From: Planctomycetota bacterium
GTDB taxonomy: Bacteria; Planctomycetota; Phycisphaerae; Phycisphaerales; UBA1924
Reading direction: 5' to 3'
Assembly (NCBI GenBank): GCA_018242625.1
Contig: JAFEBO010000011.1
Span: 26,008-90,007, forward strand
Length of the DNA: 64,000 nt
The notes below the pieces were generated by a model. The model saw nothing but the letters and a program-made list of their open reading frames with translations. It was not told the DNA's origin and searched no databases. This document shows, piece after piece, positions 46,645-54,869 of the stretch (positions within the stretch are counted from its first letter, which is position 1; every line of letters begins with the position of its first letter). The position numbers were made by a program, and so were the translations under genes.

Positions 46645-47490
46645 CTAGCCCCGCCCGATCGTCGCCTCGATCAGCCCGTGCGGCTCATCCGTCGGCACGA
46701 ATATCTCATTCGCATTCTGCATCCCAAACGGCGCGAGATTGATCAGCAGGCAGTGGCTGTTCGGCAGGCTGATCCTGATCTCCGAAATATCCGCGCACGC
46801 CGCAAGCGCCGCCTCTCCCATCGCAAACAGCGTCTGCTGAACCGACTCGCTCTTGTGCCCCGCAAAGGTCCGAATCATCGCCCCGCGGATCGCCGCACGC
46901 GCCCGCCCAAAGTCCGCCTTGTCAGAGTTGTACTTCCACGTCGCCGCCACCGTCGTCGAGAAAATCCGATCACGCGTCTCGGGCAGCGTCGTAAACCGGT
47001 CCTTCAAATAACCCGAAAACGCCGAGTCCGTCGACTTCAGGATCTTGAACCCTTCCATCCCGCCCGTCACCCGCGCCGCCCCCTTCTTGTCCACGCTCAC
47101 TTCGCACGTCTCGCGTTCCTCCGACCCCTTCGTGAACGTGTGCGGATGCTCCCCGCCCTCCAGCCGCACCCGCTCCCACGGCACCCCCGTGATCCGCACG
47201 CGCGCACCGCTCACCGGAGCCGTCTTTTCCACAAAGTGCCGCGCGAGGTGAAGCCCGAAGCTCTCGATCGTCTCGATCGGGTGGTCCTTCCCGAGCGCAT
47301 ACACCGTGTTCTTCATCGTGTCCGTCGGCAGGCAGTTCGCATTATCACCCTTCAGATGGATCGCGGCGAAATCCCCCTCAAGCGCGATATCCACGCTGAT
47401 CTCCCGCACGCTGTGCCGCGCGCCATCACGCGACACCTTGACCATCCGCACCTTGCTCTTGCCGTAGTTGTTCGATCCCAGGACCGCCAT
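46645..47490 (-). CDS. urate oxidase (uricase)
   Basis: Uricase oxidises urate to 5-hydroxyisourate without cofactor. The ATG at 47490 gives 281 residues, near the usual 290-300. Diagnostic segments: SNNYGKSKVRMVKV with the catalytic Lys, NANCLPTDTMKNTVYALGKD with the Thr-Asp pair, FTTLPETRDRIFSTTVAATW, and SLPNSHCLLINLAPFG with the active-site His. It is the last of five genes of the urate operon (allB-alc-uraD-hiuH-uricase), 63 bases after hiuH. The set forms a continuous pathway; the cofactor-independent type fits the sequence better than the FAD-dependent HpxO type. Confidence 0.94.
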   Translation of the reverse strand: MAVLGSNNYGKSKVRMVKVSRDGARHSVREISVDIALEGDFAAIHLKGDNANCLPTDTMKNTVYALGKDHPIETIESFGLHLARHFVEKTAPVSGARVRITGVPWERVRLEGGEHPHTFTKGSEERETCEVSVDKKGAARVTGGMEGFKILKSTDSAFSGYLKDRFTTLPETRDRIFSTTVAATWKYNSDKADFGRARAAIRGAMIRTFAGHKSESVQQTLFAMGEAALAACADISEIRISLPNSHCLLINLAPFGMQNANEIFVPTDEPHGLIEATIGRG

Positions 47491-47553
47491 CTGGCCGCTC
47501 GCTTTCTTGCTGCCCCGCCCGCAACGCTCCGCCGCTTCCCTCAAAGCCCGATC

Positions 47554-47892
47554 TCACGTACCCCGGTACGTCGAGTATCCGAACGGGCTCACAAGCAGCG
47601 GCACGTGGTGATGCCTCGCGGTATCCGTAACCCGGAACACCACGCTCACACTCGGGAAAAAAGTCACGACGCCGTTCTTCGCAAAGTACGCCTCGGTCTC
47701 GAACGTCAGCCGATACGTCGCCCGTTCGATCACCGCCCCGTCCGGCAGAAGGTTCTTCACCCTGCCGTCCGCATCGGTCCTTCGTTCAGACAGCCGCTGC
47801 CACCCGCCCGCATCCCGCTCAAGAACGACCCGCAGATCCGCCCCGGGCATTCCCCTCGATGTGTCCAGGACATGCGTGCTGATCCCGCTCAT
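47554..47892 (-). CDS. hiuH: 5-hydroxyisourate hydrolase (transthyretin-like)
   Basis: The enzyme hydrolyses 5-hydroxyisourate to OHCU. The 112 residues have the transthyretin-like fold: ISTHVLDTSRGMPGADLRVV at the N-terminus with the catalytic His, the RRTDADGRVKNLL strand, HHHVPLLVSPFGYSTYRGT at the end. The terminal YRGT corresponds to the family's YRGS with a conservative change. The start overlaps the uraD stop by four bases (ATGA), so it is translationally coupled. Confidence 0.93.
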   Translation of the reverse strand: MSGISTHVLDTSRGMPGADLRVVLERDAGGWQRLSERRTDADGRVKNLLPDGAVIERATYRLTFETEAYFAKNGVVTFFPSVSVVFRVTDTARHHHVPLLVSPFGYSTYRGT

Positions 47893-48437
47893 TGTTCCAC
47901 CATCTTTCCAAGTCTGATCCGCACGATCTTGCTCTGCTCGACCGACGCGTTGCCAAGCTCCACGTCGCCCCCGTTCTGAAGCCGCGCCCTGAGACTATCA
48001 AGCATCTCCGCACCCGTCTTCCCCGTCGCGCAGATCAGAAACACGTGCCCGAACCGCTTCTCGTACTCCGCGTTCTTGACCGCAAACTCCTCCCGCACCG
48101 CTTCGCTCGCGCCCGCCATTCCGCTCTGCTCTCTGGAGCTCTGCGCCGCCGTCGCCGCAAACTTTGCCTGGCTCAGGTTCCGCTCCCCGATCCGCGGATG
48201 ATGCGAAAACGCCTCCAGCCAGTCCTCCCGCGAGAGCCCGAACCAGACCTCTTCCGCCGCCTTCATCAGCGCATCAACGCCCGCAAAGGGCCGCCGCGCC
48301 AGCATCCCCTTCACCCAGTTCTTCGAGCCGCACACGACCAGCAGCCGCGCCGCCGCCTCATCCTCCGGCAGAGCGTTCAGCCCCTCGATCCCGCGTGTTC
48401 TCCCGCTTTCTTCCATGCGCCGGCATCCACTCCCCAT
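47889..48437 (-). CDS. uraD: OHCU decarboxylase
   Basis: The enzyme decarboxylates 2-oxo-4-hydroxy-4-carboxy-5-ureidoimidazoline to (S)-allantoin. The 182-residue protein has VCGSKNWVKGMLARRPF, EAFSHHPRIGERNL with the catalytic His, FAVKNAEYEKRFGHVFLICA, and the C-terminal IVRIRLGKMVEQ. An ATG at 48437 (after a GTG at 48440) overlaps the alc stop; an ATG at 48416 also fits the family N-terminus. Coupling to alc and hiuH is evident from the overlaps. Confidence 0.92.
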   Translation of the reverse strand: MGSGCRRMEESGRTRGIEGLNALPEDEAAARLLVVCGSKNWVKGMLARRPFAGVDALMKAAEEVWFGLSREDWLEAFSHHPRIGERNLSQAKFAATAAQSSREQSGMAGASEAVREEFAVKNAEYEKRFGHVFLICATGKTGAEMLDSLRARLQNGGDVELGNASVEQSKIVRIRLGKMVEQ

Positions 48438-49489
48438 CACCCCTGCGCCAGGCCCCAGAGCCGCAACCGGCTCACGCCCCCATCAGGAAAGATCTTCATC
48501 CGCACATGCGTGAACGGCCCTCGCCCGAGCAGCTCCTTCTCATAGAAATGCTGCTCGCTGGCACGCAGCTTCGTCCGCGCCAGCAAACCGACCCACTTCT
48601 GCCGGTCCGGATCAAACGCCTCACCCCCACCCCCACCCCCACCCGTCGAAGGCCCGGCATCACACCCTTCAAGCTCGCAGCTCTCCGGGAAGTTCCCCTT
48701 GAAGTGATTTGTGTCCACCTCCACCTTCTCAATCGTCCCGCGATGCCCCAGCCGCACGACGCACCAGTCAAACTCGCCGCCCTGAAGCCCCCTCTTGCGC
48801 CGAGTCTCCCAGCCGTCCCCCATGTTGACGCTCCGCCCCGGCATGATCAGGTTGTGCCTCGACCCAAAGTGCATGTCGTTGCACGCGATCACCAGGGCCC
48901 CGTTCTCCGCAGCCCCAAGGTCCACAACCTTGCCCTGCAGGCTCTTCCAGTCCGGCAGCACCTCACCGTGCACGCGGAACCGCGCCACACCGCCATCAGG
49001 AAAGATGTTCAGCCGCACATGCGTCCACCGCCGCCCCGCCGCCGCACCATGCACCGGAATCAGGTGCTCGCTGTCCGGATTCAGCGTCGTCCGGTCCGTC
49101 ACCTGCGTCCACGCCGTCTCGGGCGCGAGCAGCCGATCCACCGCCGGATCGCCATCGAGTTCCACGGCTTCCACCGTGCAGCTCTCCGGCTGATTGCCCT
49201 TGAAGTGCCCGGTATCAACATTCACCCCGCGGATGATGCCCGGCCGCCCCAGCGCGATGATGCACCAGTCGTGCCCCGGCACACGCTTCCGCCTGCTCTC
49301 CCAGCCGTCCATCCACTTGCCGAATTCCGTGAACTTGTCCGCGATCCAGATCGCCCGCCCGGGCTTGAGCAGGTTCTCCTTGCCCGCGAAGAACTCGTCG
49401 CTCGCCACCAGCGCCCGCCCGCCCAACCGCGACGACGCCAGGTCGATGAGATCCGAAAACTCTTTCACGCCAGCGATCGCTTGACCCAT
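48437..49489 (-). CDS. alc: allantoicase
   Basis: Allantoicase splits allantoate into ureidoglycolate and urea. The 350 residues contain the two internal repeats of the family: first DWCIIALGRPGIIRGVNVDT with FKGNQPESC and THVRLNIFPDGGVARFRVHG, then DWCVVRLGHRGTIEKVEVDT with FKGNFPESC and THVRMKIFPDGGVSRLRLWG. A glycine run of seven (STGGGGGGGEAF) is inserted in the second repeat and is encoded by a 6-base repeat. The start overlaps the 3' end of allB by 25 bases. Confidence 0.94.
   Translation of the reverse strand: MGQAIAGVKEFSDLIDLASSRLGGRALVASDEFFAGKENLLKPGRAIWIADKFTEFGKWMDGWESRRKRVPGHDWCIIALGRPGIIRGVNVDTGHFKGNQPESCTVEAVELDGDPAVDRLLAPETAWTQVTDRTTLNPDSEHLIPVHGAAAGRRWTHVRLNIFPDGGVARFRVHGEVLPDWKSLQGKVVDLGAAENGALVIACNDMHFGSRHNLIMPGRSVNMGDGWETRRKRGLQGGEFDWCVVRLGHRGTIEKVEVDTNHFKGNFPESCELEGCDAGPSTGGGGGGGEAFDPDRQKWVGLLARTKLRASEQHFYEKELLGRGPFTHVRMKIFPDGGVSRLRLWGLAQG
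48622..48644. repeat. (CACCCC)n simple repeat inside alc
   Basis: Almost four tandem copies of CACCCC (plus strand) code for the glycine run in allantoicase. The unit is six bases, so gain or loss of a copy keeps the frame and changes the linker by two residues. Confidence 0.85.
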
Positions 49490-50862
49490 CTTCCGCTCGC
49501 CTCCGCATCAATCCCGCCCGCCGCCCAGCCCGACCCATCCACCGAAAACACCTTCTTTCCCCGCAAAAAAGCCGCGCACACCGCGCCCCGCACCTCCCGC
49601 CCATCATACGGCGTGGCCTTGTGCCGATGATGCAGTTCGCCGCCGCGCACCGTCCACCTTCGCTCCGCATCAAACACCACAAGATCCGCATCCATCCCCG
49701 CCGCGATCCTCCCCTTGCGATCCTCAATGCCCGCCAGCCGCGCCGGCGCTTCGCACATCCACCCCGCCACGTCCGCCAGCGTCGCACCACGCTCCGATGC
49801 ACCCGCCCACACCGCCGGCAGCTGCACCTGCAATCCCGCAATCCCGCCCCACGCCCGCGCAAAGTTCCCGTCCTTCAGCCCCTTGATCTCCGGCGGCGCC
49901 GGTGAATGGTCCGACGCCACCAGATCGAGAATTCCCTCCCGCAAACCGCGCCAAAGCGCTTCCCGGTGCCGCTTCTCCCTGATCGGCGGCGCGCACTTGA
50001 ACTCCGTCGCGCCGTCCCCGATCTCTTCCGCCGCAAAGCTCAGATAATGCGGGCACGTCTCCGCGCTGAACCGCTCCCCTCGCTTCTTCGCCTCCGCAAT
50101 GATCGCCAGCGACTCGCCCACCGAAACATGCACGATGTGCGTGCGGCAGCCCGTGCCGCCGCACAACTCCGCCAGCATCCGCACCGCCCGGGTCTCCGAT
50201 TCCGGCGGCCGCGACCCCAGCCACGCCGCATAGCTCCGCGGCTCCCGGTCCAGCCCGCTCCCCGCCCGCGCCGCCTCGATCACACCCGGATCTTCCGCGT
50301 GCGCGAGCAGGCATCCCCGCCCCTCGCCCAGCGACGCGATGATCGGCATCGCCTCCTCCAGGTCCCGCCTCGTCACGTTCGGAAACTCATCAATCCCCGA
50401 GTGCACAGTAAAACACTTAAACCCCAGCACCCCCGCCTCCCACAGCCGGCGCAGCTCACCCGCATTCCCCGGCACCACCCCGCCCCAGAATCCAAAGTCG
50501 CACGCGCACGCCCCCGCCGCCGCCCTCGCCTCTCCCATCAGCGCCTCAACCCCGGTCACAACCGGAGAGCAGTTGAGCGGCATCACCACAATCGTTGTCA
50601 CTCCCCCCGCAACCGCCGCACGCCCCGCGGTCCGAAACCCCTCCCACTCCGTCCGCCCCGGCTCATTGACATGCACGTGCACATCCACCACGCCCGGCAT
50701 CACCACCAGGTCCCCCACATCCACCACGCCCATCCCCTCAACCTTCGCACGCCCCGCCCGCACCTCCGCGATCTTCTCCCCGCGCACGATCACCGTCGCG
50801 GGCGCAACACGCCCCCCGCTCACCACCCGCTCGCTCACTAACGCAAAGGCGTCGTCTTTCAC
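49465..50862 (-). CDS. allB: allantoinase
   Basis: Allantoinase opens allantoin to allantoate. The GTG at 50862 gives 465 residues, the family length; a longer reading from an ATG at 50934 would add an Arg-rich stretch unlike the family. Metal-site residues of the cyclic amidohydrolase fold are visible: VDVHVHVNEPGRTEWEGF, the Lys in GFKCFTVHSG to be carboxylated, LLAHAEDP, CRTHIVHVS, and VASDHSPAPPE. It is the first gene of the urate operon and diverges from moaA with 76 bases between. Dihydropyrimidinase is the main alternative but the neighbours settle the role. Confidence 0.92.
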   Translation of the reverse strand: MKDDAFALVSERVVSGGRVAPATVIVRGEKIAEVRAGRAKVEGMGVVDVGDLVVMPGVVDVHVHVNEPGRTEWEGFRTAGRAAVAGGVTTIVVMPLNCSPVVTGVEALMGEARAAAGACACDFGFWGGVVPGNAGELRRLWEAGVLGFKCFTVHSGIDEFPNVTRRDLEEAMPIIASLGEGRGCLLAHAEDPGVIEAARAGSGLDREPRSYAAWLGSRPPESETRAVRMLAELCGGTGCRTHIVHVSVGESLAIIAEAKKRGERFSAETCPHYLSFAAEEIGDGATEFKCAPPIREKRHREALWRGLREGILDLVASDHSPAPPEIKGLKDGNFARAWGGIAGLQVQLPAVWAGASERGATLADVAGWMCEAPARLAGIEDRKGRIAAGMDADLVVFDAERRWTVRGGELHHRHKATPYDGREVRGAVCAAFLRGKKVFSVDGSGWAAGGIDAEASGRWVKRSLA

Positions 50863-50938
50863 ACCAGCACAATACCACGGCCTCCGCCGCGACTCTTCCG
50901 CGCCGCCCCGCCGGCGGCCTCGAACTAAACTCATCCCG

Positions 50939-52039
50939 ATGTCGCGCACCCACCCGCTCCGGATCCTCTCCTCAAATCCGGACCCCCCGCGCGCAGGCGT
51001 TGCCCCCGCCCTCTCCTCCCCGCCTCCCCAATCGGCCCCGCGCACGCTCCGCGACTCCCACGGCCGGACCATCCGCGATCTCCGCCTCTCCATCACCGAC
51101 CGCTGCAACTTCCGCTGCGTCTACTGCATGGAGCCCGACGTCCGGTTCTTCCCGCGCGAGCAGCTCCTCTCCGTCGACGAACTCGAGCGCCTCGCATCTC
51201 TCGCACGCTCCCTCGGCGTCGAGCGGCTCCGCCTCACCGGTGGCGAGCCCACGCTCCGCCCCGAACTCGACGAGATCATCGAACGCCTCGGCGCTCTCCA
51301 CTTTGATGACCTCTCGATGACCACCAACGGCTCGCTCATCGAGCCCTCTCGCCTCCGGCTCTGGAAAGCCTCCGGACTCACCCGGCTCACCTTCAGCCTC
51401 GACAGCGCCCGCGAAGAGACCTTCGCCGCCATGACCCGCTCCCGCTCATCCGCCGCCGCGGTTCTCCGCGCCGTGCGCGAGGCACACGATGCCGGCCTCG
51501 GCCCTATCAAGGTCAACGCCGTTGTCATCCGCGACAGGAACGAAGACCAGGTCCCACTCCTGGCTTCTCTCGCCGCCCGGCACAACTTCGAAATGCGTTT
51601 CATCGAGTTCATGCCCCTGGATTCAGGCCACGCCTGGAACCCGGCCCTTCTCGTCCCCGCCGAGGAAATCCTCCATCTTCTCCAGACCGCAGGCCGGCTC
51701 ACCCCCCTGCAGCGCGACCGCCCCAGCGACACCGCCGAGCTTTACCGCTTCACGCCATCACAAGACCAGCTCTCCGCACGCATCGGAGTCATCGCTCCGG
51801 TCACCCGCTCGTTCTGCGGCCGCTGCTCCCGCCTCCGCATCACGGCCGACGGCAAAGTCCGCCCTTGCCTCTTCAGCCTGCGGGAGTTCGACGTCAGAGC
51901 GCTCCTCCGCTCCGGCGCCGACAACGCCACCATCGAGCAGTTCCTCATCGATTCAACATGGACCAAGCAGCCCGGCCACGGAATCACCTCGCCGGATTTC
52001 GAGCAGCCCGCCCGCCCCATGTCCGCCATCGGTGGCTGA
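50939..52039 (+). CDS. moaA: GTP 3',8-cyclase (molybdenum cofactor)
   Basis: MoaA is a radical-SAM enzyme that starts molybdenum cofactor synthesis from GTP. The ATG at 50939 gives 366 residues with an added N-terminal tail of about 35. Both iron-sulfur sites are present: CNFRCVYC at about 57-64 and FCGRCSRLRITADGKVRPCL near residue 290. RLTGGEPTLRPEL is the SAM-binding segment, and the protein ends in Gly-Gly, which enters the active site. It diverges from allB, and the TauE gene converges 13 bases downstream. Confidence 0.95.
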   Translation: MSRTHPLRILSSNPDPPRAGVAPALSSPPPQSAPRTLRDSHGRTIRDLRLSITDRCNFRCVYCMEPDVRFFPREQLLSVDELERLASLARSLGVERLRLTGGEPTLRPELDEIIERLGALHFDDLSMTTNGSLIEPSRLRLWKASGLTRLTFSLDSAREETFAAMTRSRSSAAAVLRAVREAHDAGLGPIKVNAVVIRDRNEDQVPLLASLAARHNFEMRFIEFMPLDSGHAWNPALLVPAEEILHLLQTAGRLTPLQRDRPSDTAELYRFTPSQDQLSARIGVIAPVTRSFCGRCSRLRITADGKVRPCLFSLREFDVRALLRSGADNATIEQFLIDSTWTKQPGHGITSPDFEQPARPMSAIGG

Positions 52040-52052
52040 TCCGCACAACCTC

Positions 52053-52838
52053 TCAGCCCGCCGCCTTCGTCCCAGCGCTCTGCTGACGCACGATCTGAAC
52101 GCCGTCCCGCACAAGCGCCGCCCCCGCGATCACCAGCACCACCGCCAGCAGCCTTCGCAGGGTCTTCCCGCCAAACCGCCGCGCTCCCAGGTGCGAACCC
52201 GCCAGCCCTCCCGCCGCCGCGGCAACGCACCACATCCATATTTCCGGCGGCGGATGCTGGCCGCTCTTCATCGCTCCATACAACCCGGAAACAGAATTCA
52301 CCAGAATAAACAGCACGCTCACCGCCGCAGTCTCCTTCGGGCCCGCCCAGCGGCAGAGCAGAAGCAGCGGGCTCAGAAAAATCCCGCCCCCCGTTCCCGT
52401 CAGACCCGCCGCAAAGCCCAGCGCCGCCCCCGCTCCAAGCGCCACCGGCAACGACGGAGCCGCGGTTTGGGGCTCCTCCCGTTTCATCGAGCCCGCCCAC
52501 AACCTCCACGCGCTGAAGAGAAGCACCGCGCCGATCAGCGGCTTATACACCTCCGGCGCCAGCTTGATCCCGCCCCCAAGATACGCCATCGGGATCGACA
52601 TCACCGCAAACGGCCAGAACAGCCGCCACCGCAAATGCCCGGCACTGACGAACTGAATCGTTCCGATCACCGCCACCACGATGTTGAGCGTCAGAGATGT
52701 CGGCTTCATCGCCGCCGCCGACATCCCCAAAAGCCCCATCACCGCGAGATACCCCGAAGCCCCCGCGTGCCCGACCGACGAATACAAAAAACCCACAATC
52801 ACAAACAGCAGCGCCGCCATCAGCGACTCAGAGCTCAT
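52053..52838 (-). CDS. TauE/SafE family permease
   Basis: The 261 residues hold seven to eight transmembrane helices in the TauE/SafE arrangement with the two repeat signatures FLYSSVGHAGASGYLAVMGL and ALGFAAGLTGTGGGIFLSPL. The family exports sulfite, sulfoacetate or similar organosulfur anions. Its start overlaps the moaE stop by four bases (ATGA), so it is translated from the moaD-moaE-tauE transcript. A role in sulfur export linked to cofactor sulfuration or a molybdoenzyme such as sulfite oxidase is inference. Confidence 0.88.
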   Translation of the reverse strand: MSSESLMAALLFVIVGFLYSSVGHAGASGYLAVMGLLGMSAAAMKPTSLTLNIVVAVIGTIQFVSAGHLRWRLFWPFAVMSIPMAYLGGGIKLAPEVYKPLIGAVLLFSAWRLWAGSMKREEPQTAAPSLPVALGAGAALGFAAGLTGTGGGIFLSPLLLLCRWAGPKETAAVSVLFILVNSVSGLYGAMKSGQHPPPEIWMWCVAAAAGGLAGSHLGARRFGGKTLRRLLAVVLVIAGAALVRDGVQIVRQQSAGTKAAG

Positions 52839-53221
52839 CGCGCGACCCCGGCACGCTTCCAGATCGGCACATCGCGCTTCATCCGGTCGATGAACTCATC
52901 CATCGCCGCAATCGCTTCCTTCCTGTGCGCCGATTCCACAACCAGCCGGAACGAAACCTCGCCCACACCCACCCTGCCGCGGCTGTGCCAGACTTCAATC
53001 TTCGCCAGCCCGTGCCGCCCCAGCATCTCCCGCGACAGCCGCTCCAATTCCTTCGTCGCCATCGGCTCGTACGCCTCGTACTCAAGGGCATCGATCACAC
53101 GCCCATTCTCCTCGCCGCGCACAATCCCATCAAACACCACCCGCGCCCCCACGCCCGGTCCGACGCTCCCCGCCCGGTCAGCCCCGATCGGCCCATCGAC
53201 AATGTGCACCCCGACGCTCAT
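52835..53221 (-). CDS. moaE: molybdopterin synthase large subunit
   Basis: MoaE with MoaD adds two sulfurs to cyclic pyranopterin monophosphate to give molybdopterin. The 128 residues have GARVVFDGIVRGEENGRVID, LEYEAYEPMATKELERL, VWHSRGRVGVGEVSFRLVVE, SAHRKEAIAAMDEFIDRMKR, and DVPIWKRAG with the active-site Lys. It overlaps moaD and tauE by four bases on each side. Confidence 0.95.
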   Translation of the reverse strand: MSVGVHIVDGPIGADRAGSVGPGVGARVVFDGIVRGEENGRVIDALEYEAYEPMATKELERLSREMLGRHGLAKIEVWHSRGRVGVGEVSFRLVVESAHRKEAIAAMDEFIDRMKRDVPIWKRAGVAR

Positions 53222-53451
53222 CCGCCGCTCACCATCCCGATCAGCGCCAGTTCATCCGCCGGACGAATCTCCTCCCCCCCCGTCGCAAAGGCATGATTCA
53301 CAGCCAGCCTCGCCCCCTTCACCTGCGGCCATTCCCGATCCAGTCTGACCAAGAGATCGTCCGCCCGCATCCCCTCCGGCACCTCAAGCTCCAGGCTCGT
53401 TCGCCCAAGCACCTCGCGCTCGCGTCCAAAAAGCAGCACCTTCACACGCAT
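53218..53451 (-). CDS. moaD: molybdopterin synthase sulfur carrier subunit
   Basis: The ATG at 53451 gives 77 residues of ubiquitin-like fold: MRVKVLLFGREREVLGR at the start, PEGMRADDLLVRL, LAVNHAFA, and the C-terminal Gly-Gly that becomes thiocarboxylated. It heads the moaD-moaE-tauE unit and diverges from moeA, with 83 bases between starts. Confidence 0.93.
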   Translation of the reverse strand: MRVKVLLFGREREVLGRTSLELEVPEGMRADDLLVRLDREWPQVKGARLAVNHAFATGGEEIRPADELALIGMVSGG

Positions 53452-53534
53452 GCTCAGAGTGTATTGTGTCGTGCCACCACCCACGCTCTGCCACCAACGG
53501 TGGCTCTGCACGGCTGGCGCTCCGACCTTCCGTC

Positions 53535-54746
53535 ATGGCCAACCACACCTCACCATTCAAGTTCACCACACCAGGCGAAGCACTTGACGCCCTCCGCGCC
53601 GAACTCCGCTCCGTCTCAGCCGAACAAATCCCCCTCCACTCCTCCCGCGGCAGGATCCTCTCCGAACCCCTCCGCGCCGACCGCGACTCCCCCGCCATCG
53701 ACGTCAGCGTGATGGATGGCTTCGCGCTCCGCCTCGCCGATCTCCCCGGCCCTCTCCCCATCCGCGGCGACGCTCTCATCGGCACGCCCCCGATCTCTCT
53801 CGCCCCGGGGTCAGCCGCCCGCATCGTCACCGGCGCACCCATTCCCCTCGGCGCCGACTGCGTCATCCGGGTCGAAGACACGACCACATCGGACGACAGC
53901 GTTTCATTCGCTCCAAACCTCGCCGCCTCGCTCCCACCCAACCGCTCGATCCGCAGAAAAGGTGAGAACGCGCGCCAAGGGACCGAGATCGTCCCCGCCG
54001 GCACGCTCATCACCCCCGCCGTCGCATCCTCTCTCGCCTCGTGCGGCCGCCACAGCCCCGCAGTGTTCCGCAAACTTCGCGTCGGCGTGCTCAGCACCGG
54101 CGACGAGGTCCTTCCGCCTTCCGCTACGCCGCAGCCTTGGCAGCTCCGCGACGGCAACTCCGCCGCGCTCCACGCGTTGTTCTCTTCGCTCGCCTTCGTG
54201 GACTCCGTCGAGATGCGTCACGCGCCCGACGATCAGCGCCAGATCCTCGCCGCGGCATCCGAGCTTCTCTCCCGCTCCGACGCCCTCATCCTCTCCGGCG
54301 GCGTCTCCATGGGCCATCGCGATCTCGTCCCCACCGCCCTCGCGCAGCTCGGCGCTCAAACCGTTTTTCACAAAGTCCCGCAGCGCCCCGGCAAACCAAT
54401 CCTCGCCGCCGTCGGCCCGCGCCGCCAGCTCATCCTCGGCCTCCCCGGCAATCCCGTCTCCGTTCTCGTCACCGCGCACCGCTTCGCCCTGCCCGCCCTC
54501 GAACATCTCGCCGGCCTCCGCCCCGGCCACGCCCCGCCCGCCATCCTGATCGCGAACCCCGACAACCAGACCATCCCACTCTGGTGGCACCGCATCGTCC
54601 GGCTCACGCCCGATGGCCGCGCCGAACTGATCGACAACAAAGGCAGCGGCGACCTCATCGCCTCCGCCCGCTCCGATGGCTTTTTAGAAATCCCGCCCAA
54701 CCAAGCCAATGCCGGCCCTTGGCCCTTCCACCCCTGGCACATCTGA
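53535..54746 (+). CDS. moeA: molybdopterin molybdenumtransferase
   Basis: MoeA inserts molybdate into adenylated molybdopterin. The ATG at 53535 gives 403 residues with the usual four domains: GRILSEPLRADRDSPAIDVS, then VMDGFALR, GSAARIVTGAPIPLGADCVI, VGVLSTGDEV, ILSGGVSMGHRDLV (MPT binding), and LILGLPGNPVSVLVTAHRFA. It is followed, after 123 bases with an odd repeat, by moaC on the same strand. Confidence 0.95.
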   Translation: MANHTSPFKFTTPGEALDALRAELRSVSAEQIPLHSSRGRILSEPLRADRDSPAIDVSVMDGFALRLADLPGPLPIRGDALIGTPPISLAPGSAARIVTGAPIPLGADCVIRVEDTTTSDDSVSFAPNLAASLPPNRSIRRKGENARQGTEIVPAGTLITPAVASSLASCGRHSPAVFRKLRVGVLSTGDEVLPPSATPQPWQLRDGNSAALHALFSSLAFVDSVEMRHAPDDQRQILAAASELLSRSDALILSGGVSMGHRDLVPTALAQLGAQTVFHKVPQRPGKPILAAVGPRRQLILGLPGNPVSVLVTAHRFALPALEHLAGLRPGHAPPAILIANPDNQTIPLWWHRIVRLTPDGRAELIDNKGSGDLIASARSDGFLEIPPNQANAGPWPFHPWHI

Positions 54747-54807
54747 CACCATCCCCTTTCTTCCGCCCTTTTCTCTTCCCTCTCTCTTCTCCTTTCCTCG
54801 CCTTTCC

Positions 54808-54840
54808 CTTTGTGCTCTTTGTGTCCTTTGTGACTTTGTG
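54808..54840. repeat. four CTTTGTG copies in a polypyrimidine tract
   Basis: CTTTGTG starts at 54808, 54817, 54826 and 54834, a period of 9, 9 and 8 bases. It is preceded by about 55 bases of nearly pure C/T (54751-54807). The whole fills the gap between moeA and moaC. On the minus strand this reads as CACAAAG repeats, a type of short dispersed repeat found in many environmental bacterial genomes. Confidence 0.8.
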
Positions 54841-54869
54841 GTAAATGACCAAACCCGTACGATGCGCCA

